A stretch of 64,000 nucleotides of DNA from CAMCTV01 sp964420985 (GCA_964420985.1 CAYQUT010000004.1:1-64000), one strand, 5' to 3'; positions 26,652 to 36,254 are shown, numbered from the stretch's first letter. Notes: a model not told the origin generated them from the sequence alone. Numbers and translations: made by a program.

Positions 26652-26921
26652 TTAAACTTTAGCAGCCAATTCAGAACCAGCTTTGAAACGTACAACGTTC
26701 TTAGCTTTGATTTTGATCTCTTTACCAGTCTGTGGGTTACGACCGATACGAGCAGCACGCTTAGTAACGCTGAAAGAACCGAAACCTACTAAACCGATAC
26801 GGTCGCCTTTTTTCAAAGCTTTAGTAGTTACTTCGATGAAACCTTCCAATGCTTTCTTAGCATCAGCCTTTGACAACTTCGCTGAACCAGCGATAGCGTC
26901 GATTAATTCTGCTTTGTTCAT
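26652..26921 (-). CDS. hup: DNA-binding protein HU
   Basis: An 89-residue histone-like protein that bends and compacts DNA as a dimer. It starts MNKAELIDAIAGSAKLSKAD; the beta-arm region includes the signature GFGSFSVTKRAARIGRNPQTG and ends in FKAGSELAAKV. Length and all conserved positions are those of canonical HU. The open frame extends 12 codons upstream, but that stretch has no HU character and lies in the leader between the promoter and the ATG at 26921. Confidence 0.97.
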   Translation of the reverse strand: MNKAELIDAIAGSAKLSKADAKKALEGFIEVTTKALKKGDRIGLVGFGSFSVTKRAARIGRNPQTGKEIKIKAKNVVRFKAGSELAAKV

Positions 26922-26959
26922 TTTAATTTGTTTTTTTAGGTTAATAATGTTGAACAAGA

Positions 26960-26991
26960 CAAATGTAAAAGCAGAAAATCTTGAAACGCAA
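26960..26991 (-). promoter_or_regulatory. HU promoter
   Basis: Minus-strand TTG at 26991-26989, 21 bases, then TACATTTG at 26967-26960: a full match to the Bacteroidota sigma-70-type promoter. The expected transcript has a leader of roughly 30 bases, and the gene has its own terminator, so HU appears monocistronic. Confidence 0.65.
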
Positions 26992-27145
26992 GTATATCAA
27001 GCCTTTTGAGTTGATTTTGTTGAAAAATGTTTGATTTTGTTCATAACCATAGCGTATCAATCGCCAAAAGCCTTGATTTTATTGGGTTCCAGAGCTTATC
27101 CACATTCATTTCAAGTCGTAACATGATTAGTCCGTACTTTGCAAC

Positions 27146-28477
27146 ATGCAAGAAAAAGGCCTTTCGATTCGATACCAAGACCTACTCAAAGTATCCCTTC
27201 CGATGAGCCTGGGAGCCTTTGTACAATTCTTTGTTGTATTTACAGACAACTACTTTGCAGCCCAGTTGGATGGCAAAGCCATGAGTGGAGTATCGTACAT
27301 TGGTTTGGCCTACATCACCTTGGCCATGATAACCACCGGTATTGCGAGTGCCATTCAAATTATTGTGGCACGCAGAATGGGAGAACAACAATGGAGTGTC
27401 ATCCCCTCTGTAGTAAACAATGGTATTTTTCTCGGTTTATTCATTGCTGCTTTGCAATTCTCTGCACTGTATTTTTTAGGACCACGTTTCATCGAGACTT
27501 TTATCTCCGATTCGGTCACAAAAAATTACATGATCACATTTTCCAACATTCGATCATGGGGATTTTGGATTTACACCCCAACCATGCTCTTGCAGGCCTA
27601 TTGGACTGGGGTGGCCAAAACCCGTGTGGTATTCAGTACGATGCTCATCACCTCCATTGGCAACATGATACTGGCCTACTTGCTCATTTTTGGCAAGGGT
27701 CCTTTTCCCGCTTTAGGAGTAAGCGGAGCCGCATGGGCTACGTTGAGTGCGGAGGCACTAGCGTTTGTTTTTCTTTTTGGATACACCTTCCTCAAAAACC
27801 CAATCATTGTTCAAAGATTGATTCAGCCGATATTCAGTCACACCCGTTCTATTTTACAATTGGGCGTTCCCATTGTCTTGCAGTTGCTCATTGCATTGGG
27901 TGTTTGGCTGGCGTTCTACACCATGGTGGAGTCAAGGGGACCTGAATCACTACAATCCGCATTTATCGTTCGCAACATGTACATGCTGGCTTGGGTAAGT
28001 GTGATGGGATTTTCTTCCGCCATGCGCACCTATACCAGCGCCCTCATTGCAGAGAACAGGTATGCTGAATTGAAAAAACTCTTTTTCACCATCGCTTCAT
28101 TTAATTTCATTGGCGTACTACTTTTGAGTCATGGCCTCTGGTTGTATCCAAAGTGGATTTCAGGTCAATTCACCCAAGATCCAACCACTATCCGATACAC
28201 CGTGGACACCATGCTCCTCATCGTTCCTGCTATGCTCATTTATAGTTTTACTTCCATTCTACTGGCCTGGGTTGAAGGCAGTGGTGCAACGGTGGCGGGC
28301 TTTTGGATTGAAGTAATCACCTCTTGCATTTATATCATCACCATCTACTCCATGGTCCATTTTACACAATGGGAGGTAAGTCTTCTGTGGCTCTCTGATT
28401 ATGTCTATTTCATTGTCATGGGAATATGCTCCGGTATTTATTTGAGATTTGGGAAATGGCGGTTGAATAAGTTATAA
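27146..28477 (+). CDS. MATE family efflux transporter
   Basis: A 443-residue polytopic membrane protein with about twelve hydrophobic segments in two similar halves. The N-terminal half shows the MATE pattern PMSLGAFVQFFVVFTDNYFAAQ, followed by the GVSYIGLAYITLAMI segment and the loop VARRMGEQ; a cytoplasmic loop FLKNPIIVQRLIQP joins the halves. MATE proteins export cationic compounds or metabolites by H+ or Na+ antiport; substrate and ion cannot be predicted. It stands alone on the plus strand. A TACTTTG (one base short of the -7 consensus) ends four bases before the ATG. Confidence 0.92.
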   Translation: MQEKGLSIRYQDLLKVSLPMSLGAFVQFFVVFTDNYFAAQLDGKAMSGVSYIGLAYITLAMITTGIASAIQIIVARRMGEQQWSVIPSVVNNGIFLGLFIAALQFSALYFLGPRFIETFISDSVTKNYMITFSNIRSWGFWIYTPTMLLQAYWTGVAKTRVVFSTMLITSIGNMILAYLLIFGKGPFPALGVSGAAWATLSAEALAFVFLFGYTFLKNPIIVQRLIQPIFSHTRSILQLGVPIVLQLLIALGVWLAFYTMVESRGPESLQSAFIVRNMYMLAWVSVMGFSSAMRTYTSALIAENRYAELKKLFFTIASFNFIGVLLLSHGLWLYPKWISGQFTQDPTTIRYTVDTMLLIVPAMLIYSFTSILLAWVEGSGATVAGFWIEVITSCIYIITIYSMVHFTQWEVSLLWLSDYVYFIVMGICSGIYLRFGKWRLNKL

Positions 28478-28491
28478 ACATCAACACAAAG

Positions 28492-28525
28492 TTGAGCCAT
28501 CTCCAATGCGCAATTCTTAAATTTG
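28492..28525 (+). promoter_or_regulatory. Candidate dnaE promoter
   Basis: TTG at 28492-28494 and a perfect -7 element TAAATTTG at 28518-28525, 23 bases apart (slightly long), lie 22 bases upstream of the dnaE ATG. Confidence 0.45.
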
Positions 28526-28547
28526 TTGGAGACTTTATTACCTAAAC

Positions 28548-31500
28548 ATGTACATCATTTTTGATACGGAAACCACTGGTCTTCCTGAGAACTATAACGC
28601 GCCCATTTCTGACACTCAAAATTGGCCTCGGATTGTTCAAATTGCCTGGCAATTGCACAATGACAATGGAGGATTGATTTCCGCTCAGAATCTCGTTGTC
28701 AAACCAGAAGGATTTAGTATTCCTTTCAACGCTGTCAAGGTACATGGGATCACGACCGAGAAAGCAAACGAAATTGGCATTCCTCTTCAAGTTGCTCTGA
28801 GTCAATTCATACAAGACGTTCAGAAAGCAAAGTATGTTGTTGGACACAACATTGACTTCGATATTAAAGTAGTTGGCTGTGAAATGTTCCGTCAGCAATC
28901 TGATTTTGACATCCTTTCTGTGTTGTCATTGGATACAAAAGAACAAGGAACCGAATTCTGCGCTTTGCCAGGAGGAAAAGGAGGTAAATTCAAATGGCCA
29001 ACGCTAGGCGAATTGTACCAAAAGCTTTTTGATTCGCAAATGATCGAGGCGCATGATGCCGCCTATGATGTGGAAGCCACGAGTCGTGCATTCTTTGAAA
29101 TGCTTAAAAGACGCATCATACAGGTGCCCGAATCCAAATCGATAACATCATTTGAATATGAGGCTCCTGTTCTAAAGGCTAGTAATTTTAGTCAAACCAG
29201 CGATAATCAGGCTGAGACCGCTGATAATACACCTGCGGAGAGCAATGAAATTGATACTGAAGTTAACTTTGTACATCTGCATGTTCATTCACAGTTCAGT
29301 GTACTTCAAAGCACCTCCGAAATAGGATCCATAGTCAAAAAAGCTGTTTCACAAAATGCTCCCGCCATTGCCATTACCGAGCATGGTAATATGATGTCGG
29401 CATTTGTTTTTAATCAGGAAGTAGAAAAATACAACAAGAAAAACGGCACACACCTAAAGGCCATTGTGGGATGTGAATTGAGTGTCTGCAAAAACCGATT
29501 GAACAAAGAGACCAAAGATGATGGATTCCCTGTTGTATTATTGGCCAAAAATAAAAAAGGTTATCACCACTTGGCCAAACTATCGAGTATCGCGTTTACC
29601 GAAGGGTTTTACTACATCCCCAGAATAGATAAAGAAACACTGGAACAATACAAAGAGGATTTAATTGCCACTACTGGTGGACTCTGGGGAGAAGTTCCTT
29701 ACCTCATTCTCAACGTTGGAGAAGAGCGAGCAGAAGAGGCATTCATTTGGTGGAAAGAAAAATTTGGAGAGGATTTCTACGCTGAACTTTTGAGGCATGG
29801 ATTGGAAGAAGAGGATGTTGTCAATGAAACGCTGATCCGATTTTGCAAGAAACATGATGTCAAATATTTTGCGGCCAACAACACCTACTACACAGAAAAA
29901 AAAGAAGCACAAGCCCAAGATGCATTGCTCTGTGTAAAGGATGGTGAATCATTGGACAAGCCCAAGAAGTACATCGGAAAAAGAGGAAGAGAATATCGCT
30001 TTGGACTGCCCAACGATGAGTTCTACATCAAATCACCGCAAGATATGGCCAAACTTTTCAGTGACCTGCCAGAGGCCATAGAGGAGACCATACGAATAGC
30101 TGAAAAGTGCGAGCAATACTCATTGGGCCGTAGTATTCTACTTCCCAAGTTTGACATCCCAGAGGAATTCGTTGACCCAAAAGATGAGATAGATGGGGAG
30201 AAAAGAGGAGAAAACGCATTCTTGCGTCATCTCACTTATGAAGGTGCTGTAAAACGGTACGGGGAAATCACCCCTGATATTGCGGAGCGATTGGATTTTG
30301 AATTAAAAACCATTGCGCACACGGGATATCCAGGATACTTTTTGATTGTTCAAGACTTCTGTAACAAGGCCCGAGAAATGGGTGTTAGTGTTGGACCGGG
30401 TCGTGGATCTGCCGCAGGATCTGCCGTGGCCTATTGCATTGGCATCACCAATGTTGACCCCATCAAATATGATTTACTTTTTGAGCGTTTCCTCAACCCA
30501 GAGCGTGTGAGCATGCCCGATATTGACATCGACTTTGATGACGAAGGGAGAGGAAAAGTGATTGAATATGTCAGGGACAAATACTCCAAAAATGCGGTAG
30601 CGCAAATTATCACCTATGGTTCCATGGCTGCCAAATCAGCAGTGCGAGATTCAGGACGTGTGATGGGTCTGCCACTTGGGGATACCGATAGAATAGCCAA
30701 ATTAATTCCAGACAATTCCAAGTTAAAAGACATTGTATCTAAAGACAACAAGGAATTAGAAAAGGCATTTGCAAGAGATGTTGTTGAAAATGCCAAAGCA
30801 TTGAATGCGCTGTCCAAGGCCAGTTCTGAAGAAGGTAAAGTGGTGCAAATGGCTTCACTCTTGGAGGGTTCTGTTAGAAATACTGGAATACATGCTTGTG
30901 GGGTTATCATCACTCCTGGCCCCATTGATCAATTTGTACCGGTGGCTACAGCCAAGGACAGCGATATGTGGTGCACGCAGTTTGACAATGATGTTGTGGA
31001 GAAAGCGGGCCTATTGAAAATGGACTTCTTGGGGTTAAAAACGTTAACCATCATCAAAAACGCCCTAAAAATCATCAAGCAAAGACACGGCATAGACATC
31101 GACATCGATCAGATTCCATTGGATGATCCCAAGACTTTTGAATTGTTTCAGCGCGGTGATACGGTCAGCATTTTCCAGTACGAAAGTCCTGGTATGCAGA
31201 AGCATTTGAAAGATCTAAAACCAACCGTTTTTGAGGACCTTATTGCCATGAACGCCTTGTACCGTCCCGGTCCAATGGAATACATTCCCTCCTTCATCAA
31301 AAGAAAACACGGATTAGAGCCTATTCAGTATGACTTGCCTGAAATGGAAGAATACTTGAAGGATACGTATGGAATTACCGTTTACCAAGAGCAGGTCATG
31401 TTGCTATCTCAGAAATTGGCCAACTTCACCAAGGGGCAAGCGGATAGCTTGCGGAAAGCCATGGGTAAAAAACTGAAAGAGGAATTGGACAAGATGAAAG

Positions 31501-32843
31501 GTCAATTCATGGAGGGAGCGCAAAACAATGGACACCCCAAAGACAAATTGGAGAAAATTTGGACAGACTGGGAGGCCTTTGCGAGCTATGCCTTCAACAA
31601 ATCGCATTCTACATGTTACGCATGGATTGCTTTCCAAACAGGATACCTGAAGGCCAATTATCCCGCCGAATACATGGCTGCAGCCATGACTGGATCTTTG
31701 AGTGATCTGAAGCAAGTGACCTTCTTTATTCAAGACTGCAAAAAAAATAAATTGCCTGTTCTTGGACCCGATGTCAACGAATCTGATGCCTTTTTTAACG
31801 TCAACAAAAACGGTGATATCCGTTTTGGATTGGCTGCTGTAAAAGGGGTGGGTGAAAGCGCTGTTGAAAGCATCGTTGAAGAAAGGATGAAAGGTCCTTT
31901 CAAAAGTCCTTTTGACTTTATCAAACGCGTAGATGCCCGCACGAGTAACAAAAGGGTCATTGAAGGTCTAGTATATAGTGGAGGCATGGACAGTTTTGGA
32001 ATTGCCCGATCTGCCTATTTCACCCCCGATGGCAAGAACAGCACCTTTATCGAGACTTTGATTAAATATGGGAATGCCACCAAAGACACTTCTCAAAATG
32101 GGATGGCAACATTGTTTGGTGAATCAGAAGATATTGACATTCCAGAACCCTCTATACCCGCACACCAACCATGGGATACCTTTACCCAATTGGCTCATGA
32201 AAAGGATGTAGCCGGCATCTTCTTGAGTGGTCATCCGCTGGATGACTACAGGATGGAAATTGACAATTTCTGCAGCAAAGGAGGACTAGAATTGTTGTCT
32301 GATATGCCAACGGTTAAAGGCCGTGAATTGAAAATTCCAGGATTGATTAAAAACGTGCAGCACAAAATCAGTAAGGTTGGAAAGCCATACGGATCTTTTG
32401 TATTAGAAGACTACACGGGTACTAGAGAGTTCAGCCTATTCGGTGAAGAATATTTGAAATTCAAATCTTTTTTGGATAACAACTACCCCGTTGTTTTGGT
32501 TGGTAAGGTGTCCGCAAGATGGCAACGACAAGATCAGAAAGGACCTGAAGAATTGGAATTTAAACTTCAGCGCATTGACTTGCTCAGTGATGTTAGACAA
32601 AAGCAAGGGAAATTCTTGAACATTACAGTGGACCGTAGATTTGTTACACCGGAACTGATTAATATTTTAGAAAGCCAATTGATTTCAGGCCAAGGTGGCG
32701 CTCAATTGCGCATGAAAATTTATGATGAAGAATCCATGTTGACCACCCTCTCTGGAAATAAATTTCAATTGGACCTGAATGATGATGTTCTTGAAAACCT
32801 CAAGAGAATACCCAACATTGACTTCAATATTTCAGAAAACTAA
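28548..32843 (+). CDS. dnaE: DNA polymerase III alpha subunit fused to a 3'-5' exonuclease
   Basis: The replicative polymerase, 1,431 residues. Residues 1-190 are a DnaQ-type proofreading exonuclease with all motifs: FDTETTG (Exo I), GHNIDFDIKV (Exo II) and HDAAYDVEA (Exo III). After a linker comes a PHP domain from about residue 240 (HLHVHSQFS, AITEHGN), then the C-family polymerase with VGPGRGSAAGS, the catalytic PDIDIDF (about 656-662) and FNKSHSTCYAWIAFQT, and near the C-terminus an OB-like part (IPGLIKNVQHKISKVGKPYG..). Order exo-PHP-pol differs from PolC, where the exonuclease interrupts PHP. The polymerase and PHP match DnaE1. The stop overlaps the next ATG by one base. Confidence 0.95.
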   Translation: MYIIFDTETTGLPENYNAPISDTQNWPRIVQIAWQLHNDNGGLISAQNLVVKPEGFSIPFNAVKVHGITTEKANEIGIPLQVALSQFIQDVQKAKYVVGHNIDFDIKVVGCEMFRQQSDFDILSVLSLDTKEQGTEFCALPGGKGGKFKWPTLGELYQKLFDSQMIEAHDAAYDVEATSRAFFEMLKRRIIQVPESKSITSFEYEAPVLKASNFSQTSDNQAETADNTPAESNEIDTEVNFVHLHVHSQFSVLQSTSEIGSIVKKAVSQNAPAIAITEHGNMMSAFVFNQEVEKYNKKNGTHLKAIVGCELSVCKNRLNKETKDDGFPVVLLAKNKKGYHHLAKLSSIAFTEGFYYIPRIDKETLEQYKEDLIATTGGLWGEVPYLILNVGEERAEEAFIWWKEKFGEDFYAELLRHGLEEEDVVNETLIRFCKKHDVKYFAANNTYYTEKKEAQAQDALLCVKDGESLDKPKKYIGKRGREYRFGLPNDEFYIKSPQDMAKLFSDLPEAIEETIRIAEKCEQYSLGRSILLPKFDIPEEFVDPKDEIDGEKRGENAFLRHLTYEGAVKRYGEITPDIAERLDFELKTIAHTGYPGYFLIVQDFCNKAREMGVSVGPGRGSAAGSAVAYCIGITNVDPIKYDLLFERFLNPERVSMPDIDIDFDDEGRGKVIEYVRDKYSKNAVAQIITYGSMAAKSAVRDSGRVMGLPLGDTDRIAKLIPDNSKLKDIVSKDNKELEKAFARDVVENAKALNALSKASSEEGKVVQMASLLEGSVRNTGIHACGVIITPGPIDQFVPVATAKDSDMWCTQFDNDVVEKAGLLKMDFLGLKTLTIIKNALKIIKQRHGIDIDIDQIPLDDPKTFELFQRGDTVSIFQYESPGMQKHLKDLKPTVFEDLIAMNALYRPGPMEYIPSFIKRKHGLEPIQYDLPEMEEYLKDTYGITVYQEQVMLLSQKLANFTKGQADSLRKAMGKKLKEELDKMKGQFMEGAQNNGHPKDKLEKIWTDWEAFASYAFNKSHSTCYAWIAFQTGYLKANYPAEYMAAAMTGSLSDLKQVTFFIQDCKKNKLPVLGPDVNESDAFFNVNKNGDIRFGLAAVKGVGESAVESIVEERMKGPFKSPFDFIKRVDARTSNKRVIEGLVYSGGMDSFGIARSAYFTPDGKNSTFIETLIKYGNATKDTSQNGMATLFGESEDIDIPEPSIPAHQPWDTFTQLAHEKDVAGIFLSGHPLDDYRMEIDNFCSKGGLELLSDMPTVKGRELKIPGLIKNVQHKISKVGKPYGSFVLEDYTGTREFSLFGEEYLKFKSFLDNNYPVVLVGKVSARWQRQDQKGPEELEFKLQRIDLLSDVRQKQGKFLNITVDRRFVTPELINILESQLISGQGGAQLRMKIYDEESMLTTLSGNKFQLDLNDDVLENLKRIPNIDFNISEN

Positions 32844-33562
32844 TGCGGCCATTTATTCTCATATCCTTATGTCTGTTTTTTCAAACCACGTTGACAGGAC
32901 AAGAATCCCAATGGAATAGTGTTGGAAAAGAATTTTTATTGGGAAAAATCAATTATAGCAAGGATACCCTATTCCAAAAAATACCCGCTACGATCAGCAC
33001 AAAAGAAAACGCTTTTTTACTGAAAGAGGTATATGACTCCCTACAGAAAATGATAGATGCCGCTCACTCAGATGGGGTCGAATTTAAAGTGATTAGCGCA
33101 TCTAGAAACTTTGACCAACAAAAAGCCATCTGGGAAAAAAAATGGATCGCGCGAAAAGGTCAATATCCAAAGGGATTGGATCGGGCCAAAAACATTTTGC
33201 TCTACAGTTCAATGCCGGGAACTTCAAGACACCATTGGGGAACTGATTTTGATTTGAATGCATTGGATCCAAAATACTTTGCTCAAGGCAAAGGACAGAA
33301 GGAATACTATTGGCTGTGCATCCATGCCGAACGCTATGGGTTTTATCAACCTTATGATTCAGCACCTGACCGTACAGGTTATAACGAAGAAAAATGGCAT
33401 TGGTCTTTTTTTCCGATTGCGCAACAACTTACAGCTCAGTATTTGGAGAAGATTCAATACACGGATTTAGCTCCTTTTCAAGGGGCAGAATTTGCAAAAG
33501 AGCTTAATGTCATTCAATACTACGTCAATGGTATTCAACCACCTCCCACTAAAAAAAAATAA
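32843..33562 (+). CDS. M15 family D-Ala-D-Ala carboxypeptidase (VanY-like)
   Basis: A 239-residue exported peptidase. An N-terminal signal peptide (MRPFILISLCLFFQTTLTG) is followed by a VanY-like domain with zinc ligands in SRHHWGTDFDLN (the SxHxxGxxxD pattern) and EKWHWSFFP. The family trims peptidoglycan stem peptides in the periplasm. The ATG shares one base with the dnaE stop (TAATG). The 3' end overlaps the TonB receptor gene by 35 bases, so dnaE, this gene and the receptor may be read from one transcript. Confidence 0.88.
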   Translation: MRPFILISLCLFFQTTLTGQESQWNSVGKEFLLGKINYSKDTLFQKIPATISTKENAFLLKEVYDSLQKMIDAAHSDGVEFKVISASRNFDQQKAIWEKKWIARKGQYPKGLDRAKNILLYSSMPGTSRHHWGTDFDLNALDPKYFAQGKGQKEYYWLCIHAERYGFYQPYDSAPDRTGYNEEKWHWSFFPIAQQLTAQYLEKIQYTDLAPFQGAEFAKELNVIQYYVNGIQPPPTKKK

Positions 33563-35750
33563 CATACTTTTCTTCTGCTTGATTTTATTGTCATTGAAAT
33601 CAACTGGACAACAAGATACGTTACCACAACAGTTGATGAGACCTTTGATTTTTATTGGTCTTGAGAAAGATCAATTACAATCGGATGAATCCCTTTTCAT
33701 GGTTGACATTCAGCAAAAAGAGATCTTGCGATTGCAATCCCGAACCAGTGCTGATTTGCTCAGTAAAAATGGAAACGTCTTCGTTCAAAAAAGTCAATTC
33801 GGAGGGGGTAGTCCCATTTTAAGAGGATTTGAAGCCAACAGAATTCTTATGGTCATTGATGGTATCAGAATGAACAATCTCATTTATCGAGGGGGCCATC
33901 TTCAAAACATCCTGTCCTGTGATGTCAATCAATTGGAAAAAATGGAGGTCATTTTTGGTCCCAGTTCATGTTTATTTGGCAGTGATGCTTTGGGCGGAGT
34001 GATTGAGATGGAAACCATATCACCAAGATATCAATCCCAAAAGAAATGGCGGACCATCATCCAAAACCGATATGAGACCGTTACCAATGGGTGGATGCAA
34101 CATTTCGAAACCCACTATGGAAAACGAAATTTTGCTACGCTCACGTCTTTCACAATGCTACAAAACAACCGTTATTTGACGGGCAAAGGGAAAAACCCCT
34201 TCTACACCAAGAACTTTGGAACCCAGAAATTTTATGGTGTTTGGAATGGTGTCAATGATGAAATGGTCTTAAATCATGATGCGTATGAAATCAATAACAC
34301 CGCTTATACCCAAACAGATTTTTTACAGAAATTCAAATGGCGAACTAGAAAGCAAAAAAATGTAGAACACCATTTGCAGCTACAACATTCCAACTCCACC
34401 AACATCCATAGAAACGATCGTCTATCAGAGTGGAATGGAGACCACCTCAAATTTGCAGAATGGTATTATGGCCCTCAAAAAAGAGCTCTACTCAGTTACC
34501 ATAGAATACAACAAAAACCTTTTCAACTATTTCAAAGAAATGATTTGATTGTATCGGTTCAAAAAATAGAAGAGAGCAGACAAAGCCGCAAATGGGATAA
34601 CCCTTGGCTAGAATCGCGAAAGGAAAGTGTTGGGATTGCTTCGATAACACAAAACTTCTACAGCATTTCAGAACATCATGAATGGCAAGCCGGCTGGGAC
34701 TATCAATACAATCAACTCTCCTCTACTGCTCAAGCCATCCACAAAATATCGCAAGAGCAAAAACAGACTGGCGCTCGATATCCGACAGGTAAAAACAACA
34801 TGCAGTCCATCTCTGTATTTAGTGTGCACACTTTTAGACCCAATGAAAAATGGACTTTTCATGATGGATTGAGAGGTGGGTATTCCATCTTGCACTCCGG
34901 TTTTGATGACCGGTATACTTGGCTTTCCACGGGAAAAGATATTGAGCAAAAAATGCCCTACTATTCTGGATCTTTTGGCATACAATACCACATCACCTCC
35001 CGACAATCCGTTACCACGCAATTGTCATCTGGATACAGAGTACCCAATATTGATGACCTGAGTCGGATTTTTGAAACGGGGCAAGGAAACGTTATTGTGC
35101 CCAATTCCAATCTCAGCCCAGAGCAATCTATGAATTTTGACATAGGATACAAATGGAGAAGTGATAAACTTCAATTTCAAATCATGTACTATGAAGCCAA
35201 AATTAGAGACATCATCGCTTTGGCTCCATACAGTATCAATGGAAGCAGCACCATAATATGGGATGGAGTTACGAGCAATGTCCTGGCCAATCAAAATTTT
35301 GATCACGCCACCATCAGAGGAATACAAGGTCAATGCAAGGGTCAAATGGGATTAAAAACCAATTGGCAACTTCAGGGACAATACACTGATGGAACGATTG
35401 ACAAAGACCAAGAGCAACCATTGGATCACATACCCCCTGCTATGGTTTCAGCAGGAATCCATCACCAATGGAATCAGTTCCTTCTGATGTTTCAAGGACA
35501 ATACAGCGGTTGGAAAAAAATAGCTGATTACCGTTTGGAAGCGGAGGACAATGAACAATATGCTCCGGTAGAAGGAACACCGGCTTATTGGCTATTTGAT
35601 TTGAGATTGGAGTGCGCGATTAATGCGCAATGGACAATATACTCTGGCGTGGATAATATATTGGACACGCAGTATCGCCCATTTGCCAGTGGCCTCAATG
35701 GCCCGGGTAGAAATTTCTATTTGTCCTTCCGCTGGATTCCCGGCCAATAA
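33528..35750 (+). CDS. TonB-dependent outer membrane receptor
   Basis: A 740-residue outer membrane receptor. A signal peptide (KKNNILFFCLILLSLKSTGQ) precedes a plug domain (LLSKNGNVFVQKSQFGGGSP, ILRGFEANRILMVIDGIRMN, GPSSCLFGSDALGGVIEME) and a 22-strand-type barrel with SGYRVPNIDDLSRIFETG and PNSNLSPEQSMNFDIGYKW, resembling the FRAP/NPNL region of heme and siderophore receptors. It ends in an aromatic-rich strand (NFYLSFRWIPG). The ligand is not readable; heme or iron-chelate uptake is the usual guess. The ATG at 33528 is chosen as nearest the signal peptide; upstream ATGs at 33492 and 33507 would lengthen the overlap with the peptidase gene. Confidence 0.9.
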   Translation: MVFNHLPLKKNNILFFCLILLSLKSTGQQDTLPQQLMRPLIFIGLEKDQLQSDESLFMVDIQQKEILRLQSRTSADLLSKNGNVFVQKSQFGGGSPILRGFEANRILMVIDGIRMNNLIYRGGHLQNILSCDVNQLEKMEVIFGPSSCLFGSDALGGVIEMETISPRYQSQKKWRTIIQNRYETVTNGWMQHFETHYGKRNFATLTSFTMLQNNRYLTGKGKNPFYTKNFGTQKFYGVWNGVNDEMVLNHDAYEINNTAYTQTDFLQKFKWRTRKQKNVEHHLQLQHSNSTNIHRNDRLSEWNGDHLKFAEWYYGPQKRALLSYHRIQQKPFQLFQRNDLIVSVQKIEESRQSRKWDNPWLESRKESVGIASITQNFYSISEHHEWQAGWDYQYNQLSSTAQAIHKISQEQKQTGARYPTGKNNMQSISVFSVHTFRPNEKWTFHDGLRGGYSILHSGFDDRYTWLSTGKDIEQKMPYYSGSFGIQYHITSRQSVTTQLSSGYRVPNIDDLSRIFETGQGNVIVPNSNLSPEQSMNFDIGYKWRSDKLQFQIMYYEAKIRDIIALAPYSINGSSTIIWDGVTSNVLANQNFDHATIRGIQGQCKGQMGLKTNWQLQGQYTDGTIDKDQEQPLDHIPPAMVSAGIHHQWNQFLLMFQGQYSGWKKIADYRLEAEDNEQYAPVEGTPAYWLFDLRLECAINAQWTIYSGVDNILDTQYRPFASGLNGPGRNFYLSFRWIPGQ

Positions 35751-35756
35751 ATTGGG

Positions 35757-35833
35757 GCATACCCCGGATAGTAGTGGAAAGCCCGGAGGGCCGCGCAGCG
35801 GCCCGAGGACTTGCAACGGATAGCCGGAATAGG
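35757..35833 (+). repeat. Dispersed palindromic repeat, copy A
   Basis: A 77-bp GC-rich element between the convergent receptor and ferredoxin genes. It contains a perfect 7-bp hairpin GGGCCGC-GCA-GCGGCCC (35788-35804) flanked by two GGATAG motifs. About 67 of 77 aligned columns match the element at 43280-43355 on the other strand. It looks like a genome-wide REP-like or structured intergenic element and is much more GC-rich than its surroundings. Confidence 0.75.
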
Positions 35834-35836
35834 TCC

Positions 35837-35862
35837 AAAAAAAAGGACTACTTTCGTAGTCC
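35837..35862 (-). terminator. Terminator of the ferredoxin gene
   Basis: On the minus strand a 7-bp stem GGACTAC/GTAGTCC with a four-base loop is followed by eight T. It lies 24 bases past the ferredoxin stop, between that gene and repeat copy A. Confidence 0.8.
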
Positions 35863-35885
35863 CTCGTATCTTGATTTAAGGTGCA

Positions 35886-36236
35886 TTAAAGATGCATAAA
35901 CGCTTTTTTCTGCAACAAAGATTCTTTGCTTTCTCTGTAGTCTGGATCATCCACACAACAATCCACAGGACAAACAGCAGCGCATTGGGGTTCATCATGG
36001 AAACCCACACACTCCGTGCATTTGTCATGAACGATATAATACACATCCATGCTTTTGGGTTCCATCAAACCGTCTGCGTCTACCTCTGCCCCACCTGTTA
36101 TGGGATTAATAATGCCTCTCAGGCCTGTCCCATCAGAGTACTTCCACTCAGCTCCGCCCTCATAGATGGCGTGATTGGGACATTCTGGTTCACAAGCTCC
36201 GCAATTGATGCATGCGTCGGTAATCATGATTGCCAT
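35886..36236 (-). CDS. 4Fe-4S dicluster ferredoxin
   Basis: A 116-residue soluble electron carrier. Cluster I ligands are in CINCGACEPECP and cluster II in CTECVGFHDEPQCAAVCP, with the extended spacing between the first cysteines of the second cluster that is typical of the Alvin/YfhL-like dicluster ferredoxins. An insertion of about 30 residues separates the two motifs. It is transcribed divergently from the acyl-CoA reductase gene next door, an arrangement I recall as common in Flavobacteriia, which suggests shared expression. It has its own terminator. Confidence 0.93.
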   Translation of the reverse strand: MAIMITDACINCGACEPECPNHAIYEGGAEWKYSDGTGLRGIINPITGGAEVDADGLMEPKSMDVYYIVHDKCTECVGFHDEPQCAAVCPVDCCVDDPDYRESKESLLQKKAFMHL

Positions 36237-36254
36237 ATCTGTATCGCTTTAATG

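Noticed and set aside
27096..27104. Perfect DnaA box TTATCCACA upstream of the MATE gene, not far from hup and dnaE
   Set aside because: It is single, with no cluster, AT-rich unwinding region or GATC-like companions; one such 9-mer is expected by chance in a window of this size, so it is not called an origin.
27139..27945. 268-codon open frame overlapping the MATE transporter
   Set aside because: It is a shadow in another frame; the transporter frame is longer, hydrophobic and family-like.
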